Shown here piece by piece: positions 9,171 through 17,197 of a DNA stretch of 64,000 nucleotides. Under the pieces are notes generated by a model, which was given only the letters and a program-made list of their open reading frames with translations, was not told the DNA's origin and ran no database searches. The stretch is from Sphingomonas bacterium (GTDB lineage Bacteria; Pseudomonadota; Alphaproteobacteria; Sphingomonadales; Sphingomonadaceae). The DNA is taken from NCBI RefSeq assembly GCF_903642285.1, contig NZ_CAHJWJ010000003.1, forward strand, positions 1 to 64,000. The letters are read 5' to 3'. Both the position numbers and the translations under genes were made by a program. Numbering within the stretch: position 1 is the first letter of the stretch; the number at the start of each line of letters is the position of its first letter.

Positions 9171-10619
9171 TCACCCGATCCGCTTGTAGACCGCGATCCG
9201 CTCGCGTCCCATCGGCAGGGTCGCCGACAGCCCGTAGTGAAGACGGATATCGCCCAGCAGCAGCGCCCGGATGTCCGGGCGTTCGCCGCGGAACGGCGGG
9301 CGCATCACGATCATCGCCGGCTGCCTTTCAAGAATGCGGCGTAGCTCGACGGCCTGGTCGATCCCGGTCGCGCCGCTTTCGCGCGCGCGGTTGATATGCG
9401 CCGGCACGACGTAGCGCGACACGCGGCACCGCCCCGTCACCGGATACAGCATCGTCGTTCCCGAATAGACATAGAGGCACCCCGGCCCCGACCCCACCGC
9501 CCGGGCGAGCGCGCGGAGCTGGGGGCCGTCGCCGCGATCGGCGCGGTTGACCAGTACCGTGGCCTGCCCGCCGATCGCGACCAGCAGCAGCACCGCGGTG
9601 CCGATCCGCCGATGGCGGGCCTGCGCGAAGAACCCCGCCGCACAGGCCGTGCCGGGCACCAGGATCGGCAGCCCGTAATGATCGAACCACGGCGGAAACA
9701 ATGCGACGCCGACGATCGCGACGCACAGCCATATCGCCAGGAATCGCCGGACGCGCGCATCGCCGCCCTCCGCGCCACCGCGCGCGCGCGCCGCCATCGC
9801 CAACAGCGGCGACAGGATCAGCAGCAAAGTGCCGATGTTGCGCAACATCTCCGACGCCGGATCGGGATTGCGGTGCAGGACCGACAGGAAATTTGCGTAG
9901 ACGAACGCATCCGTCCGACCGAGTGCCGCATAGACCGCGAGCGCGGCGAGCGTCGGCGCGAGCGCGGCGACGATCAGCAGCCCGCCATGCCCGACGACCG
10001 CGGCGATCGACCGGGTCGTGCGCCATTCCCGCTCCAGCAGCCAGAGCCCGAAGAACACGCCTTCGAACACGACCGAATATTTGATCTGCAGCGACACGCC
10101 GACGAGCAGCATCGCGGCGACCCCCATCGCCCGCCGCCGCGGTCGCGCTTCGCCCGCGACGATCAGCCACGCCGCCCCCGCCATCGGCAGGTCGTAGAAG
10201 ATCGGTGCCTGCCCGCCGACGCCGTTCAGCAGGTCCGGCCACAGCACATAGGCGACCCCGCCGAGCACCGCGCCGCGCCCCCATCCGGCCCGGATCGCGA
10301 GCCGAACGATCAGCCACGCGGTCGCGATCAGGCTGGCGAGCGCCATCGCCTGATAGGTAAGCACCGACCAGGGCAGCGGCAGCGCACCCGCGGGCAGGTA
10401 CAGCAGGAACAGCCCCACAGGCTTGCGGTCCCAGATGTCGACGAACGGCAGCGCACCGTGTCGCATCGCGCTCGCCATGGTGAGGTAGAATTCCTCGTCG
10501 ACATGGATCACCGGATCGCCGAAGCTCGCCGCGCGCGCCGCCAGCGCGACGAGGGCGAGCAGCGCGAGCGTGCGCCAATGGCGATCGACGGTGGGCAGCG
10601 TGGGTGGGCCGGGCATCAA
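9171..10619 (-). CDS. GT-C (GT39/ArnT-like) membrane glycosyltransferase
   Basis: A 482-residue inner-membrane protein with roughly ten to twelve transmembrane helices. The first periplasmic loop after helix 1 contains HVDEEFYLTMASAMRHG, the acidic DE-type catalytic motif of GT-C enzymes, followed by WDRKPVGLFLLY as in the PMT/ArnT group. These use polyprenyl-phosphate sugars on the periplasmic side. It overlaps ubiG by ATGA and faces the GT4 gene end to end with 1 bp between stops. The substrate is not known. Confidence 0.8.
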   Translation of the reverse strand: MMPGPPTLPTVDRHWRTLALLALVALAARAASFGDPVIHVDEEFYLTMASAMRHGALPFVDIWDRKPVGLFLLYLPAGALPLPWSVLTYQAMALASLIATAWLIVRLAIRAGWGRGAVLGGVAYVLWPDLLNGVGGQAPIFYDLPMAGAAWLIVAGEARPRRRAMGVAAMLLVGVSLQIKYSVVFEGVFFGLWLLEREWRTTRSIAAVVGHGGLLIVAALAPTLAALAVYAALGRTDAFVYANFLSVLHRNPDPASEMLRNIGTLLLILSPLLAMAARARGGAEGGDARVRRFLAIWLCVAIVGVALFPPWFDHYGLPILVPGTACAAGFFAQARHRRIGTAVLLLVAIGGQATVLVNRADRGDGPQLRALARAVGSGPGCLYVYSGTTMLYPVTGRCRVSRYVVPAHINRARESGATGIDQAVELRRILERQPAMIVMRPPFRGERPDIRALLLGDIRLHYGLSATLPMGRERIAVYKRIG

Positions 10620-11350
10620 TCCCGGGCGGGGACGGCGGTCATGAAATAATCGAGTTGCGTCGATGTCCCGGTCACGAACCCGCGCGCGGGCGACAGAACC
10701 AGCCCGGTCGTGTCGATGACCCGCAATCCCGCCGCCGTCAGCAGCGCGGTCAGTTCGTCCGGCGTCAGGAAGGCGTTCCAGTCATGCGTCCCGCGCGGGA
10801 TCCGACCCGTCCCCTCCGCGATCCCGATCAGCGCGAGGCGTGACAGCGGCGTGCGGTTGGGGGTCGACAGTATCAGCAATCCGCCGGGCGCCAATGCACC
10901 CGCCAGTCCGGCCACGAACGCCGCGCGGTCGACGACATGTTCGATGACTTCGAGACAGGTGACGAGATCGAACCGCGCGCCCTCCGTCGCTTCGATCCCG
11001 CCCGCGCGGTAGTCGATCGACAGCCCCCCCGACGCCGCATGGTCTCGCGCCACCGCGATATTTTCCGGCGCGGCGTCGATCCCCGTCACCGCCGCCCCCA
11101 ACCGCGCGAGCGGTTCGGCGAGCAGCCCCGCGCCGCAGCCGATATCCAGCGCGGTGCGGCCGGCGAGCGGCGCGAACCCCTGCGCATCGCCGCCCCAATG
11201 CGCGTCCACCGCCGCGCGTATATAGCCCAGCCGGGGCGGGTTCAGCGTGTGCAGCATCGCGGAGGACCCCGCGGGGTCCCACCAATCCTTCGCCAACCGA
11301 CCGAAATGCGCGGCCTCGTGCGGGGCGATCGTCGTGCTTGCGCTTGCCAT
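10616..11350 (-). CDS. ubiG: Ubiquinone biosynthesis O-methyltransferase
   Basis: S-adenosylmethionine-dependent enzyme performing the two O-methylations of ubiquinone synthesis. The 244-residue protein has the UbiG N-terminus (HFGRLAKDWWDPAGSSAMLH), motif I ALDIGCGAGLLAEPLARLG, and the post-motif CLEVIEHVVD. It is divergent from lysC across about 54 bp, a conserved arrangement in sphingomonads as I recall, and is translationally coupled to the downstream GT-C gene. Confidence 0.95.
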   Translation of the reverse strand: MASASTTIAPHEAAHFGRLAKDWWDPAGSSAMLHTLNPPRLGYIRAAVDAHWGGDAQGFAPLAGRTALDIGCGAGLLAEPLARLGAAVTGIDAAPENIAVARDHAASGGLSIDYRAGGIEATEGARFDLVTCLEVIEHVVDRAAFVAGLAGALAPGGLLILSTPNRTPLSRLALIGIAEGTGRIPRGTHDWNAFLTPDELTALLTAAGLRVIDTTGLVLSPARGFVTGTSTQLDYFMTAVPARD

Positions 11351-11404
11351 GGCCGCTTCCTATCAGGATGGCCCCGCCCCCAACAAGGATTATGGCACGC
11401 AGCG

Positions 11405-12658
11405 ATGGCACGGATCGTGATGAAGTTCGGCGGCACCTCGATGGCGGGGATCGAGCGGATCAGGATCGTCGCCGCCCGCGTGAAGCGCGAGGTCGAGGCG
11501 GGCAACCAGGTCGCGGTCGTCGTCTCGGCGATGGCGGGGGAGACCGACCGCCTCGTCGGCTTCTGTCGCGAAGCCTCCGCGCGCTACGATGCACGCGAAT
11601 ATGACGTCGTCGTATCGTCGGGCGAACAGGTGACGAGCGGGCTGCTCGCCATCGCGCTCCAGGCGGCGGGCGTGCCCGCGCGAAGCTGGCTCGGCTGGCA
11701 ATTGCCGATCGGGACCTCGGATGCGCACGCCTCGGCGCGGATCGAGGCGATCGACATGACCGCGCTGGATGCCTCGCTCGCGCAAGGGGTCGTCGCGGTG
11801 ATCCCGGGCTTCCAGGGCGTCGACGGCAGCGGCCGGGTGACGACGCTCGGCCGCGGCGGATCGGACACCTCGGCCGTCGCGGTGGCGGCGGCGATGAAGG
11901 CGGACCGGTGCGACATCTACACCGATGTCGACGGCGTCTACACCACCGATCCGCGAATCGTCCCCCGCGCGCGCAAATTGTCGCGGGTGACGTATGAGGA
12001 AATGCTCGAACTTGCGAGCGTGGGGGCCAAGGTGCTGCAGACGCGCTCGGTCGGGCTGGCGATGAAGGAGGGGGTGCGGGTTCGCGTCCTGTCCAGTTTC
12101 GAGGACGACCGCGACCAAGACGGCCACCGCGGCACGCTGATCGTGGGCGAAGAGGAGATCGACGACATGGAACGCCAGCTCATCACCGGCATCGCGCACG
12201 ACAAGAACGAAGCGAAGATCACGCTGACCAAGGTCAGCGACCGCCCCGGCTCGGTCGCCGCGATCTTCGCGCCGCTGGCGGACGCGGGGATCAACGTCGA
12301 CATGATCGTGCAGAACATCGCGCATTCGACCGGATCGACCGACGTCACCTTCACCGTTCCCTCGGTCGACCTGACGCGGACCATCGACGTCCTGGAGGGC
12401 GCGCGCGACAACATCGGCTATGCGAGCCTGGTCCCCGACACCCATGTCGCGAAGGTATCGGTCGTGGGCGTCGGCATGCGCAGCCATGCCGGCGTCGCGG
12501 CGACGATGTTCACGACGCTGGGCGACCGCGGCATCAACATCCAGGCGATCGCGACGAGCGAGATCAAGGTCAGCGTGCTGATCGAGGAGGATTATACCGA
12601 GCTGGCGGTGCGGGTGCTGCATACGGCTTATGGGCTGGATGCGGTGGAGGGGGCTTGA
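11405..12658 (+). CDS. lysC: Aspartate kinase
   Basis: Phosphorylates aspartate at the head of the lysine/threonine/methionine pathway. The 417-residue protein starts MARIVMKFGGTSMAG with the kinase motif KFGGTS; the catalytic domain runs to about residue 250, with TTLGRGGSDTSAVA and the FTDVDG-like IYTDVDGVYTTDPR, then two ACT domains (about 270-410) for feedback control by lysine or threonine. The last 31 bases overlap the convergent Vsr gene, so the accessory island abuts this gene directly. Confidence 0.95.
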   Translation: MARIVMKFGGTSMAGIERIRIVAARVKREVEAGNQVAVVVSAMAGETDRLVGFCREASARYDAREYDVVVSSGEQVTSGLLAIALQAAGVPARSWLGWQLPIGTSDAHASARIEAIDMTALDASLAQGVVAVIPGFQGVDGSGRVTTLGRGGSDTSAVAVAAAMKADRCDIYTDVDGVYTTDPRIVPRARKLSRVTYEEMLELASVGAKVLQTRSVGLAMKEGVRVRVLSSFEDDRDQDGHRGTLIVGEEEIDDMERQLITGIAHDKNEAKITLTKVSDRPGSVAAIFAPLADAGINVDMIVQNIAHSTGSTDVTFTVPSVDLTRTIDVLEGARDNIGYASLVPDTHVAKVSVVGVGMRSHAGVAATMFTTLGDRGINIQAIATSEIKVSVLIEEDYTELAVRVLHTAYGLDAVEGA

Positions 12659-13080
12659 TCGCCGCTCCATTTCGGAGGCCCCAGGAACGCGCGTAAGCGT
12701 TGGGAAACGGCCGCCTCGTCCTTCAGTTCGCACTCCCAGACGATCGCCGTTGTCCAGTGGTCCGCGACCAGCGCAAGGATGGTTTCGTTGTCACGTTCTC
12801 GGTTGCGCGAAATCTTGGCGTTCCAGAAGTCCGTGTTGGTCTGCGGCAGTCGGCCGCGTGGGCAATCATGCCCATGCCAGAAACAGCCGTGCACCAGCAC
12901 GACCCGCTTGCGATTAATGAAGGCCAGGTCGAGACGCTTGCGTCGAAACGGGAATTGCACCCGAAACCGATAACCCGCTGCGTGCAACATGCGACGGACG
13001 CGGCGTTCGGGCGCGGTATCCCGCCCCTTGACCGCCCGCATCACGGTACTACGTGCCGTCGGGGAGAGCCGATCAGCCAT
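12628..13080 (-). CDS. vsr: Very short patch repair (Vsr) endonuclease
   Basis: Nicks DNA 5' of T:G mismatches that arise when 5-methylcytosine deaminates. With the ATG at 13080 the residues line up with E. coli Vsr numbering exactly: Asp51 (metal), His64 and His69, and the zinc ligands Cys66, His71, Cys73 and Cys117 in HGCFWHGHDC and VWECEL. Length 150 residues. It overlaps the HNH gene by 8 bp. The final nine or so residues are read from the antisense of the lysC 3' end, suggesting the original C-terminus was replaced when the island joined this locus. Confidence 0.93.
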   Translation of the reverse strand: MADRLSPTARSTVMRAVKGRDTAPERRVRRMLHAAGYRFRVQFPFRRKRLDLAFINRKRVVLVHGCFWHGHDCPRGRLPQTNTDFWNAKISRNRERDNETILALVADHWTTAIVWECELKDEAAVSQRLRAFLGPPKWSGDQAPSTASSP

Positions 13081-13639
13081 CGCCGAACTTGGTCGCGAGC
13101 CAATCGTACACCGCGCGTTGCTCGTGCAGCCCGGCACGCCGTATTTGGCTCAGCAGCCAGATCGTGGATGGTTTCTGTGCGGTGATGTTCTTCGCGCCTT
13201 CGTTGCAACCCGAGCAGAGACTCCTGAGATTAGCGAGTTCGTCCTTGCCGCCCAGGCTCTTGTCGACGATGTGTCCGACGTGCATGCGAACCTTGCGCCT
13301 GGTGTCGGGGTCCACGTCGCCCGGCGTCAGCCCGCACATCTGGCAGGTGAACCCGTTGCGATCGAGGACTTGCGCCTTGAGCCTGCCGGAAATCGCGCGG
13401 GAAAAGGCGACGTCCTTGCGTTCGGTCGGCACCGACACCAGCCGGTACTCGCCGGGCTTCAGTGAAGCATCGTCGTTGTGCGAATGGATCGGCCAGCCTT
13501 CCTCGTCGCGCAATTCGCGCAAACGGCGCGCCCATTCGCTGATCCCCGCCGCGGTCCGAACTTGTTCCGCCGTCACGACCTGCCCGACTTTGGCGAGCAA
13601 GAATTGGCGCACGCGCTCTTTGCCGCTCGGCCTAGTCAT
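13073..13639 (-). CDS. HNH endonuclease, probable restriction enzyme
   Basis: A 188-residue protein with a winged-helix-like N-terminal domain (about 10-65: VVTAEQVRTAAG then WARRLRELRDEEGW) and a C-terminal zinc-ribbon HNH fold: Cys99/Cys102, HVGHI (His120, His123), Asn137, Cys142/Cys145-Asn146. Its position between a cytosine methyltransferase and Vsr, with 8-bp overlaps on both sides, makes it the likely cleaving partner of a Type II-like restriction-modification system. The target site is unknown. Confidence 0.85.
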   Translation of the reverse strand: MTRPSGKERVRQFLLAKVGQVVTAEQVRTAAGISEWARRLRELRDEEGWPIHSHNDDASLKPGEYRLVSVPTERKDVAFSRAISGRLKAQVLDRNGFTCQMCGLTPGDVDPDTRRKVRMHVGHIVDKSLGGKDELANLRSLCSGCNEGAKNITAQKPSTIWLLSQIRRAGLHEQRAVYDWLATKFGDG

Positions 13640-14447
13640 GCGTCGCGGCCTCCGTCGTCGCAGTGACGGCGAGGTGCCGCATCAGTGCCAGCCCGACATA
13701 TTCCGTGTAGGCGGGCGGGATGGCCTCGTTGATCTCGCCCTTGGTCATCCATTCGATGCCCATCGCGTCGCGGGCCGATGCCAGCGAGCAGTTACCCCCG
13801 CCGGTCACCTGGACAAAATCCTTCCACTCATCGGTCTTGCCGAAATGAGCCTTCCGCTTATCGAAGGTGTGGACCTTCGGATGCTTCGCATGGGGCGGGG
13901 CCTTCAGCGGGAAATTCGTTTCGAACAGACGGTGTCGCAGGACGCGCAGGCCGGGGAACATCGTACCGCACAGTATGACGGCATCGCGCAAGGGAGCGCC
14001 CTCGACGTTCTCGATCACATACGGCTTGCCCGACCGTTCGAGCAATTCCCGCACCGGTTCCACGAGCCGCGGCCAATCGCCGCCGTTGCCGTTGCGCTTG
14101 GCGAGATCCGAATAGGATTGGCACGGCGGTGAAGCGTGGATCGCGTCGAACAGCGCTACGAACTTCGGGTCCAGCGTCATCGCGTCGGCTTGCAGGAACG
14201 GCAGTGGATTGTTGGGGCGGGGTACGATGTCGACGCCGATCACATCGAAGCCTGCGCGCTGGTATCCCACGCCTGCTCCGCCCGCGCAACAGAACAGGTC
14301 GAGCAGTAGCGGTCGTTGCCGTCCGACCGCCTTCTTGACCGCGCCGTTGGATATGGAGGGCTGCCAATCGTCCAGGGAACGCTGCCGAGCCGGATCGAAC
14401 TCGTCCAAGATATTGGTAATACGGGCTTGCACCGCTTCGTGCAGCAT
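13632..14447 (-). CDS. DNA (cytosine-5) methyltransferase
   Basis: A 271-residue C5-methyltransferase, short for the family. Motif I is LLLDLFCCAGGAGVGYQRAG (about 47-66), motif IV is SPPCQSY with catalytic Cys109, motif VI is IENVEG (about 145-150). The target-recognition region is only about 80 residues. Start MLHEAVQ is chosen; an upstream ATG would add 15 residues. First gene of the methyltransferase-HNH-Vsr operon, consistent with the modification enzyme being made first. Two direct repeats of ATGAAAGCGC lie just upstream. Confidence 0.9.
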   Translation of the reverse strand: MLHEAVQARITNILDEFDPARQRSLDDWQPSISNGAVKKAVGRQRPLLLDLFCCAGGAGVGYQRAGFDVIGVDIVPRPNNPLPFLQADAMTLDPKFVALFDAIHASPPCQSYSDLAKRNGNGGDWPRLVEPVRELLERSGKPYVIENVEGAPLRDAVILCGTMFPGLRVLRHRLFETNFPLKAPPHAKHPKVHTFDKRKAHFGKTDEWKDFVQVTGGGNCSLASARDAMGIEWMTKGEINEAIPPAYTEYVGLALMRHLAVTATTEAATHD

Positions 14448-14460
14448 AACGAATGACCTT

Positions 14461-14489
14461 ATGAAAGCGCAGCGATACCATGAAAGCGC
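14461..14489. promoter_or_regulatory. Direct repeat upstream of the methyltransferase gene
   Basis: ATGAAAGCGC occurs at 14461-14470 and again at 14480-14489, two helical turns apart, in the gap between the divergent methyltransferase gene and the small island gene. This spacing suits binding of a dimeric regulator, as in controller-protein restriction systems, but no controller is proven. A TTGACA at 14537-14542 could be a -35 box for the rightward small gene; its -10 is weak. Confidence 0.4.
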
Positions 14490-14621
14490 CACGATCGATC
14501 GTCGCCGATGCCTTCAAGACTACTCCGTAGCGGTTCTTGACATGCTCTCAAGCCCGATGCGCGAATGGGCACCCTTTGCGCCGAGTGGCATCGATCCTAT
14601 TTCCCGGGAAAGGAGAACGTA

Positions 14622-14939
14622 ATGGGTGGAGCAACCGCAAGATTGGCGGAATTATTCGAAGCTCGGCAGGGCGTTCCGATCTCCAGGAATGAGGTTAGGG
14701 CGGTCGCGTCCCAGCTCGACTATATGAAACGGCTTCGACGAAACGGGGGTGCCCGCGACATTCTCGATCGGCAGGGGATTGTGCTGCTGTGGGGAGTCGG
14801 CGACAGCGAAGTGATCGGACGATTGGGTCTCGGCGATGTCGGCGACGACGAGTTCATTTCCTATACTCCGAAGAACACGGAAGAGTTGAAGATGCTGCGC
14901 GATGCGGGACATCCGTTGAGCCGCCCTCGAGGCTTGTGA
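14622..14939 (+). CDS. Small protein of the restriction island, unknown function
   Basis: A 105-residue protein divergent from the methyltransferase gene. ATG 14622 is preceded at six bases by AGGAG, better placed than any upstream start. No catalytic motif is seen. Its N-terminal half (GVPISRNEVRAVASQL then YMKRLRRNGG) resembles in layout the winged-helix-like N-terminus of the neighbouring HNH protein. The C-terminal half is acidic. It might be a controller or a specificity/anti-restriction partner; that is inference from position only. Confidence 0.65.
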   Translation: MGGATARLAELFEARQGVPISRNEVRAVASQLDYMKRLRRNGGARDILDRQGIVLLWGVGDSEVIGRLGLGDVGDDEFISYTPKNTEELKMLRDAGHPLSRPRGL

Positions 14940-15069
14940 TCGCTGATACCGTCAGGGTTGAATGCCGGGCAGCGCAGCGCTCACTCCTTTTGGTCGCTCA
15001 CCGCGTTTGCTAAATGATCAGGTGAGGGAGAGGATTGCGGATCTTCCCCCTTGCGGGCATGTGCGCGGC

Positions 15070-16122
15070 ATGATCGATACGCTTGCCGAACCACCCGTCT
15101 CCGCGACCATCCGCGCCGACCGCCTGACCGCCCGCATGGCGCGGGGCACCGCGTTTCTCGGGTCCGAGGTCGCGATCCTGTGTGGGGCGATGTCGTGGGT
15201 CAGCGAACGCAACCTGGTCGCGGCGATGTCGAACGCAGGCGGCTTCGGGGTGATCGCATGCGGGGCGATGACGCCCGAACTGCTCGATACCGAGATCGCG
15301 GCGACCAGGGCGCTCACGACCAGGCCGTTCGGGGTGAACCTCATCACGATGCACCCCGGCCTGTTCGATCTCATCGCGGTGTGCGCGAGGCACCGGGTCG
15401 GCCATGTCGTGCTGGCGGGCGGGTTGCCGCCCAAGGGCAGCATCGAGGCGATCAAGGAGACCGGCGCGAAGCTCATCGCCTTCTCGCCCGCACTGGCGCT
15501 CGCGAAGAAGCTGATCCGCTCGGGCGTCGATGCGCTGATAATCGAAGGGATGGAAGCGGGCGGGCATATCGGCCCGGTCTCGACCAGCGTGCTGGCGCAG
15601 GAGATGCTGCCCGAGATCGGCGACCAGGTGCCGGTGTTCGTGGCGGGCGGGATCGGCCGCGGCGAGGCGATCGCGGGCTATCTCGACATGGGCGCGGCGG
15701 GGGTGCAGCTCGGCACGCGCTTCGTCTGCGCGACCGAATCGATCGCGCATCCCAATTTCAAGCGCGCCTTCATCCGCGCCTCCGCGCGCGATGCGGTGGC
15801 GAGCGTGCAGATCGATCCGCGGCTGCCCGTCATTCCCGTCCGCGCGCTGAAGAACGCGTCGAGCGACCTGTTCACCGCCAAGCAGCGCACGGTCGCACAG
15901 AGCCTGGACGAGGGCCGCGTCGCGATGCTGGAGGCGCAATTGGAGATCGAGCATTACTGGGCGGGCGCGCTGCGCCGCGCGGTGATCGACGGCGATGTCG
16001 AGAATGGCAGCCTGATGGCGGGCCAGTCGGTCGGCATGGTGACGAAGGAGGAACCGGTCGCCGCGATCATCGATGCGTTGATGGCGGAGGCGGCATCGGC
16101 GTTCGAGAAGCGCGCGGCGTGA
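15070..16122 (+). CDS. Nitronate monooxygenase family flavoenzyme
   Basis: A 350-residue FMN-dependent TIM-barrel protein of the 2-nitropropane dioxygenase group. Features include an early GAMSWVSERNLVAAMSNAGG, the substrate/flavin motif EGMEAGGHIGP with the catalytic-type His, and the phosphate-binding FVAGGIGRGEAI followed by GAAGVQLGTRFV. Family members oxidise alkyl nitronates or act as enoyl reductase-like enzymes (FabK). The start ATG (MIDTLAEPP) follows a non-coding leader; an upstream frame is open but not protein-like. Confidence 0.88.
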   Translation: MIDTLAEPPVSATIRADRLTARMARGTAFLGSEVAILCGAMSWVSERNLVAAMSNAGGFGVIACGAMTPELLDTEIAATRALTTRPFGVNLITMHPGLFDLIAVCARHRVGHVVLAGGLPPKGSIEAIKETGAKLIAFSPALALAKKLIRSGVDALIIEGMEAGGHIGPVSTSVLAQEMLPEIGDQVPVFVAGGIGRGEAIAGYLDMGAAGVQLGTRFVCATESIAHPNFKRAFIRASARDAVASVQIDPRLPVIPVRALKNASSDLFTAKQRTVAQSLDEGRVAMLEAQLEIEHYWAGALRRAVIDGDVENGSLMAGQSVGMVTKEEPVAAIIDALMAEAASAFEKRAA

Positions 16123-16161
16123 TCCGCTAGCTACGCGCCCCATCCCCTCCCAGTATATTCT

Positions 16162-16177
16162 CCCCCCCCCCCCCCCC
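16162..16177. repeat. Homopolymer tract of 16 cytosines
   Basis: Sixteen C in a row between the nitronate monooxygenase gene and a degenerate gene, at the left edge of a GC-rich inverted repeat. Such tracts slip during replication and are also prone to sequencing error. No start codon or promoter element lies at a position where length change would obviously switch a gene. Confidence 0.95.
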
Positions 16178-16279
16178 GGGCGAAGGCCGGGGTCCATCGG
16201 CGAGACGATAGCGGCGGCGCGAACACCAGTCACGCCTGGTCCAGTCGGGCCCCGGCCCTCGCCGGGGCGGGGCGAGGGG
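16178..16279. repeat. GGCGAAGGCCGGGG inverted repeat, family 3, copy 1
   Basis: GGGCGAAGGCCGGGGTCC on the left pairs with GGGCCCCGGCCCTCGCCG on the right around a central region of about 60 bases. Related copies are at about 26435-26545, 50421-50530 and 54755-54856, always between genes. Non-coding; could act as a bidirectional terminator or REP-type element. Confidence 0.65.
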
Positions 16280-16319
16280 GCCGGCTTGGCAAATGCGGTT
16301 ACCCGGGCTTGCCGTTATC

Positions 16320-16754
16320 CATCGATGCCTTGGTCAGTCGGATGCGTGACGCTTCCCCATCGGTAGCAAGGGGTGGGGTCGCCGCACGGGAGGGGGTCGG
16401 TGCCCGCTTCCGGGCGCGGTTCGGTGCCGACTGGCAGGCGGCGAACGACGCGGCGATGGCGAGGCTCTACAATTCTGGGCACAACCATCCGCACAAGGCG
16501 GCTTTTGCCGCGAGGCAAACGCGGTGCTTCATGAGGCGCAAACGGTTGAACCCGACGATTTTCAGGCCTTCCCCGCGGCGGTCCTGCCCCGGCTGGCGGC
16601 ACCGTTCCTCGCCGCCTTGGCGACAATCGACGAATATCATGTGCGGATGATGCGGTGGAACGACACGCACGGACCGCGTGCGGCGATCGCGACCGTCGCG
16701 GCGGTTACCATGGAAGGCACACCCGGACCGCGGATCGGAACCGAGGGACCGTGA
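16320..16754 (+). pseudogene. Frameshifted, truncated paralogue of the lipoprotein gene at 17198
   Basis: Two overlapping frames together match the neighbouring lipoprotein. The first gives DWQAANDAAMARLYN, comparable with DWRDRYDDAMTRLYN. The second frame then gives FCREANAVLHEAQTV and FPAAVLPRLAAPF, comparable with FCSAAAQVLADAATV and FAAAELPALDRPF. The frame changes near 16495-16503, equivalent to loss of one base. The signal peptide and first 100 or so residues are missing. It is a decaying tandem duplicate, ending at a TGA at 16754. Confidence 0.7.
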
Positions 16755-16766
16755 ATCCCGCGAAGG

Positions 16767-17114
16767 CTAGCGCGCCATCCGCCGCAACCGCACGTAGTTG
16801 ACCGCGAAGAGCGCGGCGAGCGCCACGTCGATCAGCGCGAACGGCACCGGCATCGCGGGTACGCCCTTCGCCGCCAGCCAGAACACCGGCAGCGCGAAGC
16901 TGAGCTTCGAGACGATGCCGATCGGAATGAAGGGGGCATATCGCCGCGGATCGCCGGCGATCAGCAGATAGGCGAGCTGGGTCGCCGCCGCAGCACCCGC
17001 GAACCACCATGCCGCGAGCGTCGCCGCCGACAGCGGCTGCTGGGTATAGACCGCCAGCGTCGCCACCAGCCCGTAGATCCCGGCAAGCGCGAAGCTCGCT
17101 CTCGCAAAACGCAT
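16767..17114 (-). CDS. Small four-helix membrane protein, unknown function
   Basis: A 115-residue hydrophobic protein with four predicted transmembrane segments (about 6-24, 32-52, 62-82, 87-105) and a basic C-terminus (RLRRMAR). No recognised motif. The ATG at 17114 is the natural start, directly before the first helix. It is divergent from the lipoprotein gene at 17198, sharing an 83-bp gap. Confidence 0.65.
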   Translation of the reverse strand: MRFARASFALAGIYGLVATLAVYTQQPLSAATLAAWWFAGAAAATQLAYLLIAGDPRRYAPFIPIGIVSKLSFALPVFWLAAKGVPAMPVPFALIDVALAALFAVNYVRLRRMAR

Positions 17115-17197
17115 GGTTTCTCCCCTGCTTTACGCGGTCTTAACCGAAACGCGTGCAGATGTCCCGTCATGCCGGGGGGCGGAAGGATCGTCGAGTG

